Shown here piece after piece: positions 6,904 through 15,540 of a stretch of DNA of 28,106 nucleotides. Made by a program: the position numbers and the translations under genes. The notes under the pieces were generated by a model that saw nothing but the letters and a program-made list of their open reading frames with translations, was not told where the DNA came from and made no database searches. Origin of the DNA: Granulicatella sp041433555. Lineage in GTDB: Bacteria; Bacillota; Bacilli; Lactobacillales; Aerococcaceae. Every line of letters starts with the position of its first letter. The first letter of the stretch is position 1. The stretch is taken from NCBI RefSeq assembly GCF_041433555.1, contig NZ_JAPWBR010000025.1:1-28106 (forward strand), given 5' to 3'.

Positions 6904-7671
6904 ATGACATTATTAGATGTACAACACGTACAAAAAGTTTATCAAACACGTTTTGGAGCCGCTGAAGTGACTGCGTTAAAAGACATTAACTTCTCAGTAG
7001 AAGAAGGCGAATATGTGGCAGTCATGGGGGAATCTGGTTCTGGTAAAACAACGCTATTAAATATTTTAGCGACACTAGACCGTCCAACAGACGGTACTGT
7101 GCTTCTAAACGGGGAAGACATCCAAAAGATTTCTGATAAAGTGTTAACGGAATTCCGTCGTGACCACTTAGGGTTCGTTTTCCAAGACTTCAACTTATTA
7201 GAAACATTATCTGTGTATGACAACATGGTATTACCACTTGTGTTAGCACGTCGTCCAATCGACGAAATGGAAAAGAAAGTTCAACCAATCGCTGAAATGT
7301 TAGGTATTGAGGACTTATTGAAGAAATATCCATATGAATTATCTGGAGGTCAACAACAACGTGTGGCAATCGGCCGTGCGATGATTACAGACCCAAGCTT
7401 ACTGTTAGCCGATGAACCAACAGGGGCGTTGGACTCAAAATCAGCAAGCAATACATTAGATTTATTCGATAAAATCAATCAAAACGGACAAACGATTTTA
7501 ATGGTAACGCATAGTACTGTTGCCGCAAGTCGTGCCAAACGCGTTCTTTTCATTAAAGACGGTTTAATTTACAACCAATTGTACCGTGAAGGAAGAACGG
7601 ACCAACAAATGTTTGAATTAATCTCAGAAACATTAACTGCGATGGCAAACAGAGGTGAGGAACATGTTTAA
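6904..7671 (+). CDS. BceA-type ABC transporter ATPase, copy 1
   Basis: A 255-residue MacB/BceA-family ATPase that powers an antimicrobial peptide detoxification and sensing transporter. Walker A GESGSGKTT is at residues 43-50, the Q-loop in FVFQDFNLLE near 91-100, signature LSGGQ 146-150, Walker B LLLADE 166-171, and the H-loop in MVTHS. ATG 6904 is preferred over GTG 6895 because AAGGG (6891-6895) overlaps the latter and is 8 bases from the former. The permease gene starts inside the last codons of this one (ATG 7664), a tight translational coupling typical of bceAB. It is very similar to the ATPase at 9803-10570, with some blocks identical at the DNA level. Confidence 0.92.
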   Translation: MTLLDVQHVQKVYQTRFGAAEVTALKDINFSVEEGEYVAVMGESGSGKTTLLNILATLDRPTDGTVLLNGEDIQKISDKVLTEFRRDHLGFVFQDFNLLETLSVYDNMVLPLVLARRPIDEMEKKVQPIAEMLGIEDLLKKYPYELSGGQQQRVAIGRAMITDPSLLLADEPTGALDSKSASNTLDLFDKINQNGQTILMVTHSTVAASRAKRVLFIKDGLIYNQLYREGRTDQQMFELISETLTAMANRGEEHV

Positions 7672-9634
7672 TCTACTGCGTTCCATGGCGATTACGAACT
7701 TACGTAAGAACCGTGCTCTCTATGTACCATTTGCACTTGCGACTGTGATGGTGACGGTAGTTCTATATGTAACGAACGCACTGGCTGCAACACCGGAGTT
7801 CGCTCATCTAGAAGGTGGGTCAGCGATGGCCAAAACACTTAGCTTTGGGTTCGTGATCGTTCAAGTCGTCTCACTCGTCGTTATTTTGTATGCGAATGCC
7901 TTCGTAATGAAAAACCGTGCGAAAGAATTCGGTTTATACGGTATTCTCGGTCTTGACCGTAAGAATATCCAATTGCTCAGCTTGATTGAGTTAGTTGTCT
8001 TTGCCGCTTTAAGCATTGGTCTAGGGTTAATCCTTGGTGTGATTTTCCATGCGGCATCATTTGCGATTCTATTGAAACTCATTCAATACGATATCGGTAT
8101 TAAATATTCCTTCCAATTCGGAAGTATTATTGCTGTTCTGTTAACGATGGTGGCCATCTTCGTTCTTGTGTTCTTTTTAAATGCAGCGAAGATTTACATG
8201 AGCCGTCCGCTTGAGCTATTAAAAGAGAAGAAAAAAGGGGAGAAGAAAGGCCGCGCCGTTACAGTTCGCGCCATTATCGGTCTAGGACTTCTAGGGTATG
8301 CATACTATATGTCTCAATCCATCGAGTCTCCGGTTAAAGCTCTTTTATACTTCTTCTTAGCCGTATTATTAGTAGTAATTGCGACTTACATTTTATTCGA
8401 CGCGGGTTCGATTGCGCTTCTATCCATCTTACAAAAGAATAAGAAGTTGTTTTATCAACCAACGAACTTTATTTCGATTTCAAACTTGCAATTCCGTATG
8501 CGTAAAAATGCTGCCGGACTTGCCAGCGTGTGTATTCTTTCAACAATGGTACTTGTTACGATGGCGACAACCGTAGCGCTTCAACGTGGGACAACAGCCA
8601 GACTTGATAGCAACTATCCAACAGATTACTCTGCAGTTGCTTACTTTGTTCTAGAAAAGGATATGGATCAATATCCTCCAATCGTTCAAAAGATTAAGGA
8701 ACAAACGAAAGGTCAATTGAAAGACGAGAAGACATTCTTAAACGTGCTTCGTTTCGGGAAACGTACGGAGAATGGATTCGACTTTGCGAATGTGAACTCA
8801 GGAGATAGTCCTGCAGCGATGTTCACCCTTGTTTCTGTGGACCAATATAATAAGATGTTTGGGACGAACTACACGGTTGGCGAGAAGGAAATGATTGTCG
8901 GCCATATTAAAGGGGACGTTAAACAAATTTCAGAAGTAAAGACGTATTCGGTGGTGTATAACGCGACGATTACCGTTAAAGAAATGATTGATGGGACTCC
9001 ATACGCGAAAGTGATGCCGCAACTACCATATGTGGCAGACAATCAGTATGTAGGGATTGTAAAAGATCCATTGCAATACTTAAACCCAGTGGCAGGTCAA
9101 GCGATGTATTACTTTACTTGGAATACGAATACACCGTTTGAGTTACGTGACGCTGAATGGGCTGCGTATAAGAATGTGAAGAGTCAATACAAGGCAGATG
9201 CGATGGCGTTAAGCAGTAAGAATGAAGAGGCTAAAACGCTCTATGCCTTCATGGGTAGCTTGCTCTTAGTCGGGGCGCTTCTTTCTATCGCATTCTTCAT
9301 TGGTGCAGTTCTTGTCATTTACTACAAACAAATTTCTGAAGGGTACGAAGACCGTGATCGTTTCGTTATCTTACAAAAACTCGGTATCGATCAAAAGACA
9401 ATCAAAAAGTCTATCAACCGTCAAGTATTGATTGTATTCTTCTTACCGCTTGTCACAGCGTTTATTCATACCGCATTTGCCTTCAAGATGTATCGTAAGA
9501 TTATCGAACTCTTCGGGGTTGACGGCAGCGTGACATTAAACGCGACAATTGTGATTGGTGCAATTTTCGTTGTGGTATACCTCATCGTGTACCAAATCAC
9601 TTCTCGTAGTTACTACAGAATTATTAAACGTTAA
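7664..9634 (+). CDS. BceB-type permease, copy 1
   Basis: A 656-residue membrane protein with the BceB plan. Six or seven membrane segments occupy about residues 20-305, a large extracellular domain of about 210 residues follows (roughly 308-522), and three final membrane segments lie at about 525-650 in the FtsX-like domain. These permeases work with the ATPase against bacitracin-like or lantibiotic peptides and relay flux information to a BceS-type kinase. ATG 7664 follows GAGGTGAGG and overlaps the ATPase stop. A terminator hairpin follows. Compared with the copy at 10563, the membrane parts are highly alike and the extracellular domain is far more diverged, suggesting a different peptide target. 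The actual drug cannot be predicted. Confidence 0.9.
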   Translation: MFNLLRSMAITNLRKNRALYVPFALATVMVTVVLYVTNALAATPEFAHLEGGSAMAKTLSFGFVIVQVVSLVVILYANAFVMKNRAKEFGLYGILGLDRKNIQLLSLIELVVFAALSIGLGLILGVIFHAASFAILLKLIQYDIGIKYSFQFGSIIAVLLTMVAIFVLVFFLNAAKIYMSRPLELLKEKKKGEKKGRAVTVRAIIGLGLLGYAYYMSQSIESPVKALLYFFLAVLLVVIATYILFDAGSIALLSILQKNKKLFYQPTNFISISNLQFRMRKNAAGLASVCILSTMVLVTMATTVALQRGTTARLDSNYPTDYSAVAYFVLEKDMDQYPPIVQKIKEQTKGQLKDEKTFLNVLRFGKRTENGFDFANVNSGDSPAAMFTLVSVDQYNKMFGTNYTVGEKEMIVGHIKGDVKQISEVKTYSVVYNATITVKEMIDGTPYAKVMPQLPYVADNQYVGIVKDPLQYLNPVAGQAMYYFTWNTNTPFELRDAEWAAYKNVKSQYKADAMALSSKNEEAKTLYAFMGSLLLVGALLSIAFFIGAVLVIYYKQISEGYEDRDRFVILQKLGIDQKTIKKSINRQVLIVFFLPLVTAFIHTAFAFKMYRKIIELFGVDGSVTLNATIVIGAIFVVVYLIVYQITSRSYYRIIKR

Positions 9635-9650
9635 TCAACTACAACTCCAA

Positions 9651-9680
9651 AAGAGGTTTCCGTGTGAAGCCTCTTTTTTC
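9651..9680 (+). terminator. Terminator after the first bceAB-like pair
   Basis: AAGAGGTTT (9651-9659) pairs with AAGCCTCTT (9667-9675), with one G-T wobble, followed by a T run. It starts 17 bases after the permease stop. Confidence 0.85.
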
Positions 9681-9696
9681 GTGCTTTTTTTCAAAG

Positions 9697-9710
9697 TGAC
9701 AAAAATGTAA
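9697..9710 (+). promoter_or_regulatory. BceR-like operator before the second bceAB-like pair
   Basis: TGACA-AAAA-TGTAA fits the TNACA-N4-TGTAA pattern I associate with BceR-like regulators of Lactobacillales. A possible -10, TAAAAT at 9721-9726, lies 10 bases further on; TATACT at 9764-9769 is an alternative. No strong -35 is seen, as expected for an activated promoter. Confidence 0.55.
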
Positions 9711-9802
9711 GAAACGGGGATAAAATGATAGGATAGTGTCATGATTTCCCTTTATGAGTGGACTATACTAAGGTCAACAAATGAAAGTAAAGGGTGAAAA
9801 CA

Positions 9803-10570
9803 ATGACATTATTAGATGTACAACATTTACAAAAGAAATATCAAACGCGCTTTGGAGCTGCTGAAGTGACGGCGCTCAAAGACATCAGCTTCTCGGTTGA
9901 AGAAGGCGAATACGTAGCCGTGATGGGGGAATCGGGTTCAGGGAAAACAACGCTCTTAAATATCTTAGCGACTCTCGACCGTCCAACTGCCGGTTCTGTC
10001 TTTTTAAACGGAGAAAACATTCAAAATATCTCCGCTAAAGTTCTGACAGAATTCCGCCGCGACCACTTAGGGTTTGTGTTCCAAGACTTCAACTTATTAG
10101 AAACCTTATCGGTCTATGATAATATGGTGTTGCCGCTCGTGCTCGCTCGCCGCCCGATTTCAGAAATGAAGCAAAAGGTTGAGCCGATTGCGCAAATGCT
10201 AGGGATTAAAGACTTGCTGAAGAAATATCCGTATGAACTATCAGGCGGGCAACAACAACGTGTGGCGATTGGCCGTGCGATGATCACAGATCCAAGCCTA
10301 CTGTTAGCCGATGAACCAACAGGGGCGCTTGACTCCAAATCAGCTAGCAATACCCTCGATTTATTTGATAAGATTAATCAAAACGGACAAACGATTTTAA
10401 TGGTAACGCACAGTACGGTTGCTGCCAGTCGTGCCAAACGAGTTCTTTTCATTAAAGACGGCTTGATTTATAATCAATTGTACCGTGAAGGAAGAAGTGA
10501 TCAACAAATGTTCGAGTTGATCTCAGAAACATTAACTGCGATGGCAAATAGAGGTGAAATCCATGTTTAA
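9803..10570 (+). CDS. BceA-type ABC transporter ATPase, copy 2
   Basis: A 255-residue paralogue of the ATPase at 6904, with all catalytic motifs (GESGSGKTT, LSGGQ, LLLADEPTGALD) and only scattered substitutions. Several stretches, such as the one encoding NQNGQTILMVTHS, are the same or nearly so in DNA while others differ mainly at third codon positions. That fits an old tandem duplication with selection or occasional gene conversion. ATG 9803 is chosen over GTG 9794 because AAAGGG overlaps the latter. Its permease starts within the last codons (ATG 10563). It probably powers the second peptide transporter, although two such similar ATPases might also serve either permease. Confidence 0.92.
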   Translation: MTLLDVQHLQKKYQTRFGAAEVTALKDISFSVEEGEYVAVMGESGSGKTTLLNILATLDRPTAGSVFLNGENIQNISAKVLTEFRRDHLGFVFQDFNLLETLSVYDNMVLPLVLARRPISEMKQKVEPIAQMLGIKDLLKKYPYELSGGQQQRVAIGRAMITDPSLLLADEPTGALDSKSASNTLDLFDKINQNGQTILMVTHSTVAASRAKRVLFIKDGLIYNQLYREGRSDQQMFELISETLTAMANRGEIHV

Positions 10571-12524
10571 ACTCATTTTTTCGATGGCAACATCGAATCT
10601 AAAAAAGAATCATTCATTATATTTGCCGTATGCACTGACAACCATTATGGTAACGATGATTCTCTATATCACGCACGCCTTATCTGCGATGCCTGAGCTT
10701 TCCACTCTTCGCGGTGGGGGAGCCATTGCACAAACATTGGGTTTTGGAGTCATCGTGGTTCAGCTCGTAGCTCTCTTAACGATTCTTTACGCGAATGCCT
10801 TCGTGACGAAAAATCGATTAAAAGAATACGGTCTATATAGCATCCTTGGGCTCGACCGAAAAAACATTCAATTGTTAAGTTTCATTGAATTGCTTCTATT
10901 CTCAGTGGTCAGCGTGGGGCTAGGGGTTGTGCTTGGAATCGTGTTCCATCGCTTCTCGTTTGCCGTTTTATTGAAGCTTATTCGAATTCCAATCGGCATC
11001 GAGTATTCAATGCAACTCGGTAGCGTCGGTTTTGTACTGATTTCGATGGCGTTTATTTTCGGGGTTGTCTTCTTCTTAAATGCAACAAAGATGTACATGA
11101 GCCGTCCGTTAGAAATGCTTTCTGAGAAGAAAAAAGGAGAAACGAAGGGACGCTTTATCTTTCTTCGCGCACTCATTGGTGCAGGGCTTCTTGGGGGCGC
11201 GTATTATATGTCGCAAACGATTGAAGCACCTGTTGCAGCGCTATATTCCTTCTTCGTAGCGGTCCTATTAGTTGTTTTAGCAACGTATATTTTATTTGAC
11301 GCAGGGTCGATTGCTCTTCTTTCGCTTTTACAAAAGAACAAACGTCTCTTTTACCAACCAACGAATTTTATTTCGATTTCCAATTTAAAATTCCGTATGC
11401 GTAAAAATGCGGCGGGCCTTGCAAGTATTTGTATTTTATCAACGATGGTGCTTGTTACATTAGCCACAACGGTCGCATTGCAAACAGGGACAGCCGATTT
11501 ATTAAAGAAAAGCTATCCAACAGATTATTCGGCAACGGCATTCGTCGAAGACACCTCTACGATTCCTCAACTTTCGGAACAAATTAGTAAGATTAAGGCG
11601 CAATCGAAAGGCACTGTAACCAATGAAATGAATTACCTCAGCGTGCTTCGTGCTGCAAAAAGTATGGAGGGCGGAGTGGACATCGAGGGAGTCTATCCAG
11701 GAGATAGCCCAGCTGCGTTCATTACTTTCCTCTCTGCGGATGATTACAATCGTATCTTTGGGACGAATTTTCACCCTAGTGACAATGAAGCCATTCTTGG
11801 ACTAGTCAAAGGTGACGATAAAAATGTTTCGGCTATCCGCGTGAACGGACAATTGACACTTCAAGTCAAAGAGATGATTGACACTGGCGGCTTTAAAGAA
11901 AAATTGCCACAATTGCCATACGTTGCAGATAACATTTATGTAGCCGTTGTAAAGGATCCGTCAAAGATGATCGACGGTAAACTTGGCCGTGGATTCTATT
12001 ACGCATTGTGGAATACATCGACGGATACTGAAGCAAAAACAGAAGAGTTTGAGGCCTACTCTAACGTGCTTGAAGCAAAAGATGATGATTTCATTACGGT
12101 TGGAAGTAGAGAGGACGCGGCTAAAGACATCTACGGATTTATGGGAAGTTTACTCTTTGTTGGGGCACTTCTTTCCGTCGCGTTCTTCATCGGAGCAGTC
12201 CTTGTTATTTACTACAAACAAATTTCTGAAGGATACGAAGACCGTGACCGCTTTGTGATTTTACAAAAACTCGGTATCAATCAAAAGACCATCAAGAAAT
12301 CCATCAACCGTCAAGTGTTAATTGTGTTCTTCTTACCGCTTGTCACTGCGTTTATCCATACCGCATTTGCCTTCAAGATGTATCGTAAGATTATTCAGCT
12401 CTTTGGGGTTGATGGTAACGTAACGCTAAACGCGACAATTGTGATTGGTGCCATCTTCGTTGTAGTGTATCTCATCGTGTACCAAATCACTTCACGTAGT
12501 TACTATAAAATTATTAAACGTTAA
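10563..12524 (+). CDS. BceB-type permease, copy 2
   Basis: A 653-residue paralogue of the permease at 7664 with the same layout: N-terminal membrane segments, a large extracellular insert at roughly residues 308-520, and three C-terminal membrane segments. The final 120 residues or so (from KQISEGYEDRDRFVILQKLG onward) are almost identical to copy 1. The insert shares only islands, such as PGDSPAA, IFGTNF and LPQLPYVADN. The extracellular domain is where BceB-type proteins contact target peptides, so the pair probably covers two ligands, or one copy is the sensor and the other the pump. ATG 10563 follows GAGGTGAAA and overlaps the ATPase stop. A terminator lies about 80 bases downstream. Confidence 0.9.
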   Translation: MFKLIFSMATSNLKKNHSLYLPYALTTIMVTMILYITHALSAMPELSTLRGGGAIAQTLGFGVIVVQLVALLTILYANAFVTKNRLKEYGLYSILGLDRKNIQLLSFIELLLFSVVSVGLGVVLGIVFHRFSFAVLLKLIRIPIGIEYSMQLGSVGFVLISMAFIFGVVFFLNATKMYMSRPLEMLSEKKKGETKGRFIFLRALIGAGLLGGAYYMSQTIEAPVAALYSFFVAVLLVVLATYILFDAGSIALLSLLQKNKRLFYQPTNFISISNLKFRMRKNAAGLASICILSTMVLVTLATTVALQTGTADLLKKSYPTDYSATAFVEDTSTIPQLSEQISKIKAQSKGTVTNEMNYLSVLRAAKSMEGGVDIEGVYPGDSPAAFITFLSADDYNRIFGTNFHPSDNEAILGLVKGDDKNVSAIRVNGQLTLQVKEMIDTGGFKEKLPQLPYVADNIYVAVVKDPSKMIDGKLGRGFYYALWNTSTDTEAKTEEFEAYSNVLEAKDDDFITVGSREDAAKDIYGFMGSLLFVGALLSVAFFIGAVLVIYYKQISEGYEDRDRFVILQKLGINQKTIKKSINRQVLIVFFLPLVTAFIHTAFAFKMYRKIIQLFGVDGNVTLNATIVIGAIFVVVYLIVYQITSRSYYKIIKR

Positions 12525-12603
12525 TAGATTTTGTTCACAAACCGTGAAGTTTTAAGATGCAAAACCGCACTCTAAAGGGGTTTGTGCACGTTATAAAAAT
12601 CGT

Positions 12604-12635
12604 AAAAAGGGCGAGGTTTTCTCGTCCTTTTTTTG
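12604..12635 (+). terminator. Terminator after the second bceAB-like pair
   Basis: AAAAAGGGCGAG (12604-12615) pairs with CTCGTCCTTTTT (12621-12632), loop GTTTT, followed by more T. Between the permease stop and this hairpin, CACAAACC (12536-12543) and GGTTTGTG (12579-12586) form a second, larger hairpin of unknown role. No gene is seen in 12525-12762. Confidence 0.8.
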
Positions 12636-12714
12636 TGCTCAAAAACGGGATAACTGTCCACAATAAAAAGCTTTCATAAATTTTACTTTTTCAGTTTTCA
12701 GTTTCTAAAAAACA

Positions 12715-12723
12715 TGGTAGAAT
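12715..12723 (+). promoter_or_regulatory. Extended -10 promoter of the sugar ABC operon
   Basis: TGGTAGAAT gives an extended -10 (TAGAAT 12718-12723), with TTTTCA about 17 bases upstream as a weak -35. It is 40 bases before the ATG at 12763. I looked for a CcpA cre site here and did not see a convincing one. Confidence 0.45.
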
Positions 12724-12762
12724 AGAATGTATTGAAGTAAAAGAAAAACTGGAGGATTCGTC

Positions 12763-13842
12763 ATGATCGATGTTATTGACTTAAACAAAGTATTCGATAA
12801 CGGCTTTGAAGCATTAAAGTCAGTAAATTTCTCAATTGAACAAGGAGACTTAGTATGTTTACTAGGACCTAGTGGTTGTGGGAAATCAACAATTTTAAAT
12901 TTAATCGCAGGATTATTAACACCAACAGGAGGAGACATCCAATTTAAAGGATCATCAGTTGTTACGACAGAACCTAAAGACCGTAACATCGGATTTGTAT
13001 TCCAAAACTATGCGTTATATCCGCATATGACAGTGTTAGAGAACATCATGTTCCCACTGACAGTTGGTAAAAACAAAATCTCTAAAGAAGAAGCTCAAAA
13101 GATTGCAGAAGAATATATGCAATTAACAAACATTGAAGAGCTAGCAGGTAAAAAACCTGGTACTTTATCAGGGGGGCAACAACAACGTGTGGCCATCACT
13201 CGTGCGCTTGTTCAAAAACCTGAAGTACTTCTACTTGATGAACCATTAAGTAACTTGGACGCTCGTTTACGTTTGAAAATCCGTGAAGAAATCCGTCGTC
13301 TTGTAAAAGAAGTAGGAATCACAACAATCTTCGTAACGCACGACCAAGAAGAAGCTTTATCAATCTCAGATAAAATCATTCTTTTAAACGAAGGGTACAT
13401 TCAACAACATGATGACCCACAAAACTTATACCTAGAACCAAGTAACTTATTCGTTGCGAAGTTCATCGGTAACCCAATCATCAACATTACAGAAGTGGAA
13501 ATTAAAGACGGCGTGATTACTCACCCATCATTCAACTTACCAACTTCTGAATTATCACAAGACCGCAAACGCCAAGAATTAGCAGATGGTCACTACTACT
13601 TAGGAATGCGTCCAGAAGACGTAGTTCCAGTATCTGAAGGTGAACAAGGGCTATTCTCAACAACTATTAGCGGCGTAGAATTAATTGGACGTGAACGTAT
13701 TCTTCACTTCCCATTAGGCGAACAATTCTTGAAATCAATTGTAAGTGTGGAACATAAGATTGAAGAAGGAGACACACTTTCATTCCAATTACTAAAACAC
13801 AAAATCTTCTTATTCGATAAAGATGGAGCGCGTGTTTACTAA
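12763..13842 (+). CDS. CUT1-family ABC transporter ATPase (UgpC/MsmK-like)
   Basis: A 359-residue ATPase with an N-terminal nucleotide-binding domain and a C-terminal TOBE-type regulatory domain, the plan of MalK, MsmK and UgpC. It shows Walker A GPSGCGKST, Q-loop FVFQNYALYP, signature LSGGQQQR, Walker B LLLDEPLSNLDARLR and H-loop FVTHDQEEA. The C-terminal half begins around residue 235 (NLFVAKFIGNP) and contains the LGMRPEDV motif. It is the first gene of a transporter operon whose permease start codon is directly adjacent. The substrate is set by the binding protein at 16844, not by this subunit. The start follows GGAGGA at a normal distance. Confidence 0.92.
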   Translation: MIDVIDLNKVFDNGFEALKSVNFSIEQGDLVCLLGPSGCGKSTILNLIAGLLTPTGGDIQFKGSSVVTTEPKDRNIGFVFQNYALYPHMTVLENIMFPLTVGKNKISKEEAQKIAEEYMQLTNIEELAGKKPGTLSGGQQQRVAITRALVQKPEVLLLDEPLSNLDARLRLKIREEIRRLVKEVGITTIFVTHDQEEALSISDKIILLNEGYIQQHDDPQNLYLEPSNLFVAKFIGNPIINITEVEIKDGVITHPSFNLPTSELSQDRKRQELADGHYYLGMRPEDVVPVSEGEQGLFSTTISGVELIGRERILHFPLGEQFLKSIVSVEHKIEEGDTLSFQLLKHKIFLFDKDGARVY

Positions 13843-14717
13843 TGAGAAAATATAATCCAGAGAACCAACCTAAAGCTTGGTTATTCCTTCTCCCATCTTT
13901 AGGAGTGATTCTTCTCTTTAACATTTATCCATTACTTCGTTCGTTCTGGATGAGTTTCCAAAAAGGGTCACTATTAAAATTACAATACACTGGTTTAGAC
14001 AACTACCAAAAAGTAATTGCGGACCCTGTATTCCATAAAGCGTTACTCAACACAGCACTGTATGCATTCGCAGTAGTGCCAGTAGCGTTATTAATCTCAG
14101 TCATCATTGCATGGATTATTTTCGAGAAGATTAAACGTAAAAGCTTCTTCGAAACAATCTTCTTCATGCCTTACGTTACAAGTACAATCGCTATCGGGAT
14201 TGTGTTCCGTTACTTCTTTAATGGGGACTACGGAATTATCAACTTCTTCCTTGGCTTGATTGGTATTCCAGCCGTGAACTGGTTGGATAACGTAAACATG
14301 AGTATGCCAACACTGATTATCTTCGGGGTTTGGACAAGTTTAGCGTTCAATATCATTATCCTCTTAGCAGGATTACGTAATATTGATCCTGAGCACTTCA
14401 AGATTGCGAAAATGTTTGGTGCGACAGACCGTGAAATCTTCTGGCGTATTACATTCCCGCAATTAGTTCCAACAATTGCCTTCCTTTCAACGGTTAACTT
14501 AATCGGGGCATTCAAAGTGTATACACAAGTGTACGCATTATTTGGCGGAACTGCTGGTCCAGCAAACTCAGCAATAACAGCTGTGTACTATATTTACGAC
14601 AAGTTCCATGTGGCAGGAAGACCAGGGGTTGCCATGGCAGCAACTGTAATCTTGTTTGCAATCATTCTTTTTGCAACATTCCTCCAAAACAAATTCTTGA
14701 GAAAGGCGGAGGGATAA
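13842..14717 (+). CDS. CUT1 ABC transporter permease (UgpA/MalF-like)
   Basis: A 291-residue inner-membrane subunit with six predicted membrane segments, starting with WLFLLPSLGVILLFNIYPLL. The EAA loop that docks on the ATPase is recognisable near residues 182-200 (HFKIAKMFGATDREIFWRIT). Its ATG 13842 overlaps the last base of the ATPase stop codon, so translation is coupled. It forms the transmembrane pore with the permease at 14722. The N-terminal PSLG/YPLL segment and the length match UgpA or LacF rather than the longer MalF. The substrate is not determined by this sequence. Confidence 0.92.
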   Translation: MRKYNPENQPKAWLFLLPSLGVILLFNIYPLLRSFWMSFQKGSLLKLQYTGLDNYQKVIADPVFHKALLNTALYAFAVVPVALLISVIIAWIIFEKIKRKSFFETIFFMPYVTSTIAIGIVFRYFFNGDYGIINFFLGLIGIPAVNWLDNVNMSMPTLIIFGVWTSLAFNIIILLAGLRNIDPEHFKIAKMFGATDREIFWRITFPQLVPTIAFLSTVNLIGAFKVYTQVYALFGGTAGPANSAITAVYYIYDKFHVAGRPGVAMAATVILFAIILFATFLQNKFLRKAEG

Positions 14718-14721
14718 GAAG

Positions 14722-15540
14722 ATGAAAAAAGTTTTTAACGTATTTTCAATCACGCTTTTAATTTTCTTAGCGTTGATTACAGTATTCCCATTCATTTACA
14801 TGGTGTTGACCGGGTTAATGACATACGCAGAAGCGACAAGTATTCCACCGTCATTCATCCCAAGCGAATTCAAATTTAGTAACTACTTAGAAGTATTTAG
14901 CCGTGCGCCATTCCTACGTTACTTCGGAAACACTTTATTCGTGTCTCTATTTACAACAGTGGCAACAGTAATTACTTCATTACTAGCAGCCTTTGCCGTA
15001 ACAAGCTTACAGTTCAAAGGGAAAAACATCGTAATGATGATTTTAGTTTCTCTATTAATGGTTCCTTACGAATCAATCATCTTTACAAACTACCAAACAA
15101 TCGCTCAATTAGGGTTATTAAACACTTATCTAGCGTTAATCATTCCGTTCTTAACAAGTATCTTCTATATTTACTACTTGAACGGATACTTAAAAGGAAT
15201 CCCAAGTACATTCTACAAAGCCGCTAAAATTGATGGTGCGAGTGATTTAGAATACATCCGCCGTATTTTAGTGCCAATGTGTAAACCAGCATTGGTAACA
15301 GTAGGGATTTTAACATTCATCCAAAGCTGGAATTCATTCCTATGGCCATTATTGGTTACAAACACGAAAGAATTCCGTCTATTAAACAACGGACTTTCTG
15401 CCTTCACGACAGAATCCGGAAGTGATGTTCACTTACAAATGGCCGCAGCAACTCTAACGGTTATCCCAATTCTGTTAATTTACTTTGTATTCAGAAAAGA
15501 AATTATTAGAGGGGTTGCGAAGAATGGTATCAAAGGATAA
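14722..15540 (+). CDS. CUT1 ABC transporter permease (UgpE/MalG-like)
   Basis: A 272-residue second permease with six membrane segments and the EAA motif STFYKAAKIDGASDLEYIRR around residues 160-179. The FPFIYMVLTGLM segment near the N-terminus and the C-terminal RGVAKNGIKG tail are typical of MalG/UgpE proteins. It starts 4 bases after the partner permease stop, and its own 3' end overlaps the metallo-hydrolase gene by 17 bases. The pair is expected to import an oligosaccharide, polyol or phosphorylated polyol. Confidence 0.92.
   Translation: MKKVFNVFSITLLIFLALITVFPFIYMVLTGLMTYAEATSIPPSFIPSEFKFSNYLEVFSRAPFLRYFGNTLFVSLFTTVATVITSLLAAFAVTSLQFKGKNIVMMILVSLLMVPYESIIFTNYQTIAQLGLLNTYLALIIPFLTSIFYIYYLNGYLKGIPSTFYKAAKIDGASDLEYIRRILVPMCKPALVTVGILTFIQSWNSFLWPLLVTNTKEFRLLNNGLSAFTTESGSDVHLQMAAATLTVIPILLIYFVFRKEIIRGVAKNGIKG

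Noticed and set aside
12640..12762. CcpA cre site before the sugar transporter operon
   Set aside because: No stretch fits the TGWAANCGNTNWCA pattern well enough.
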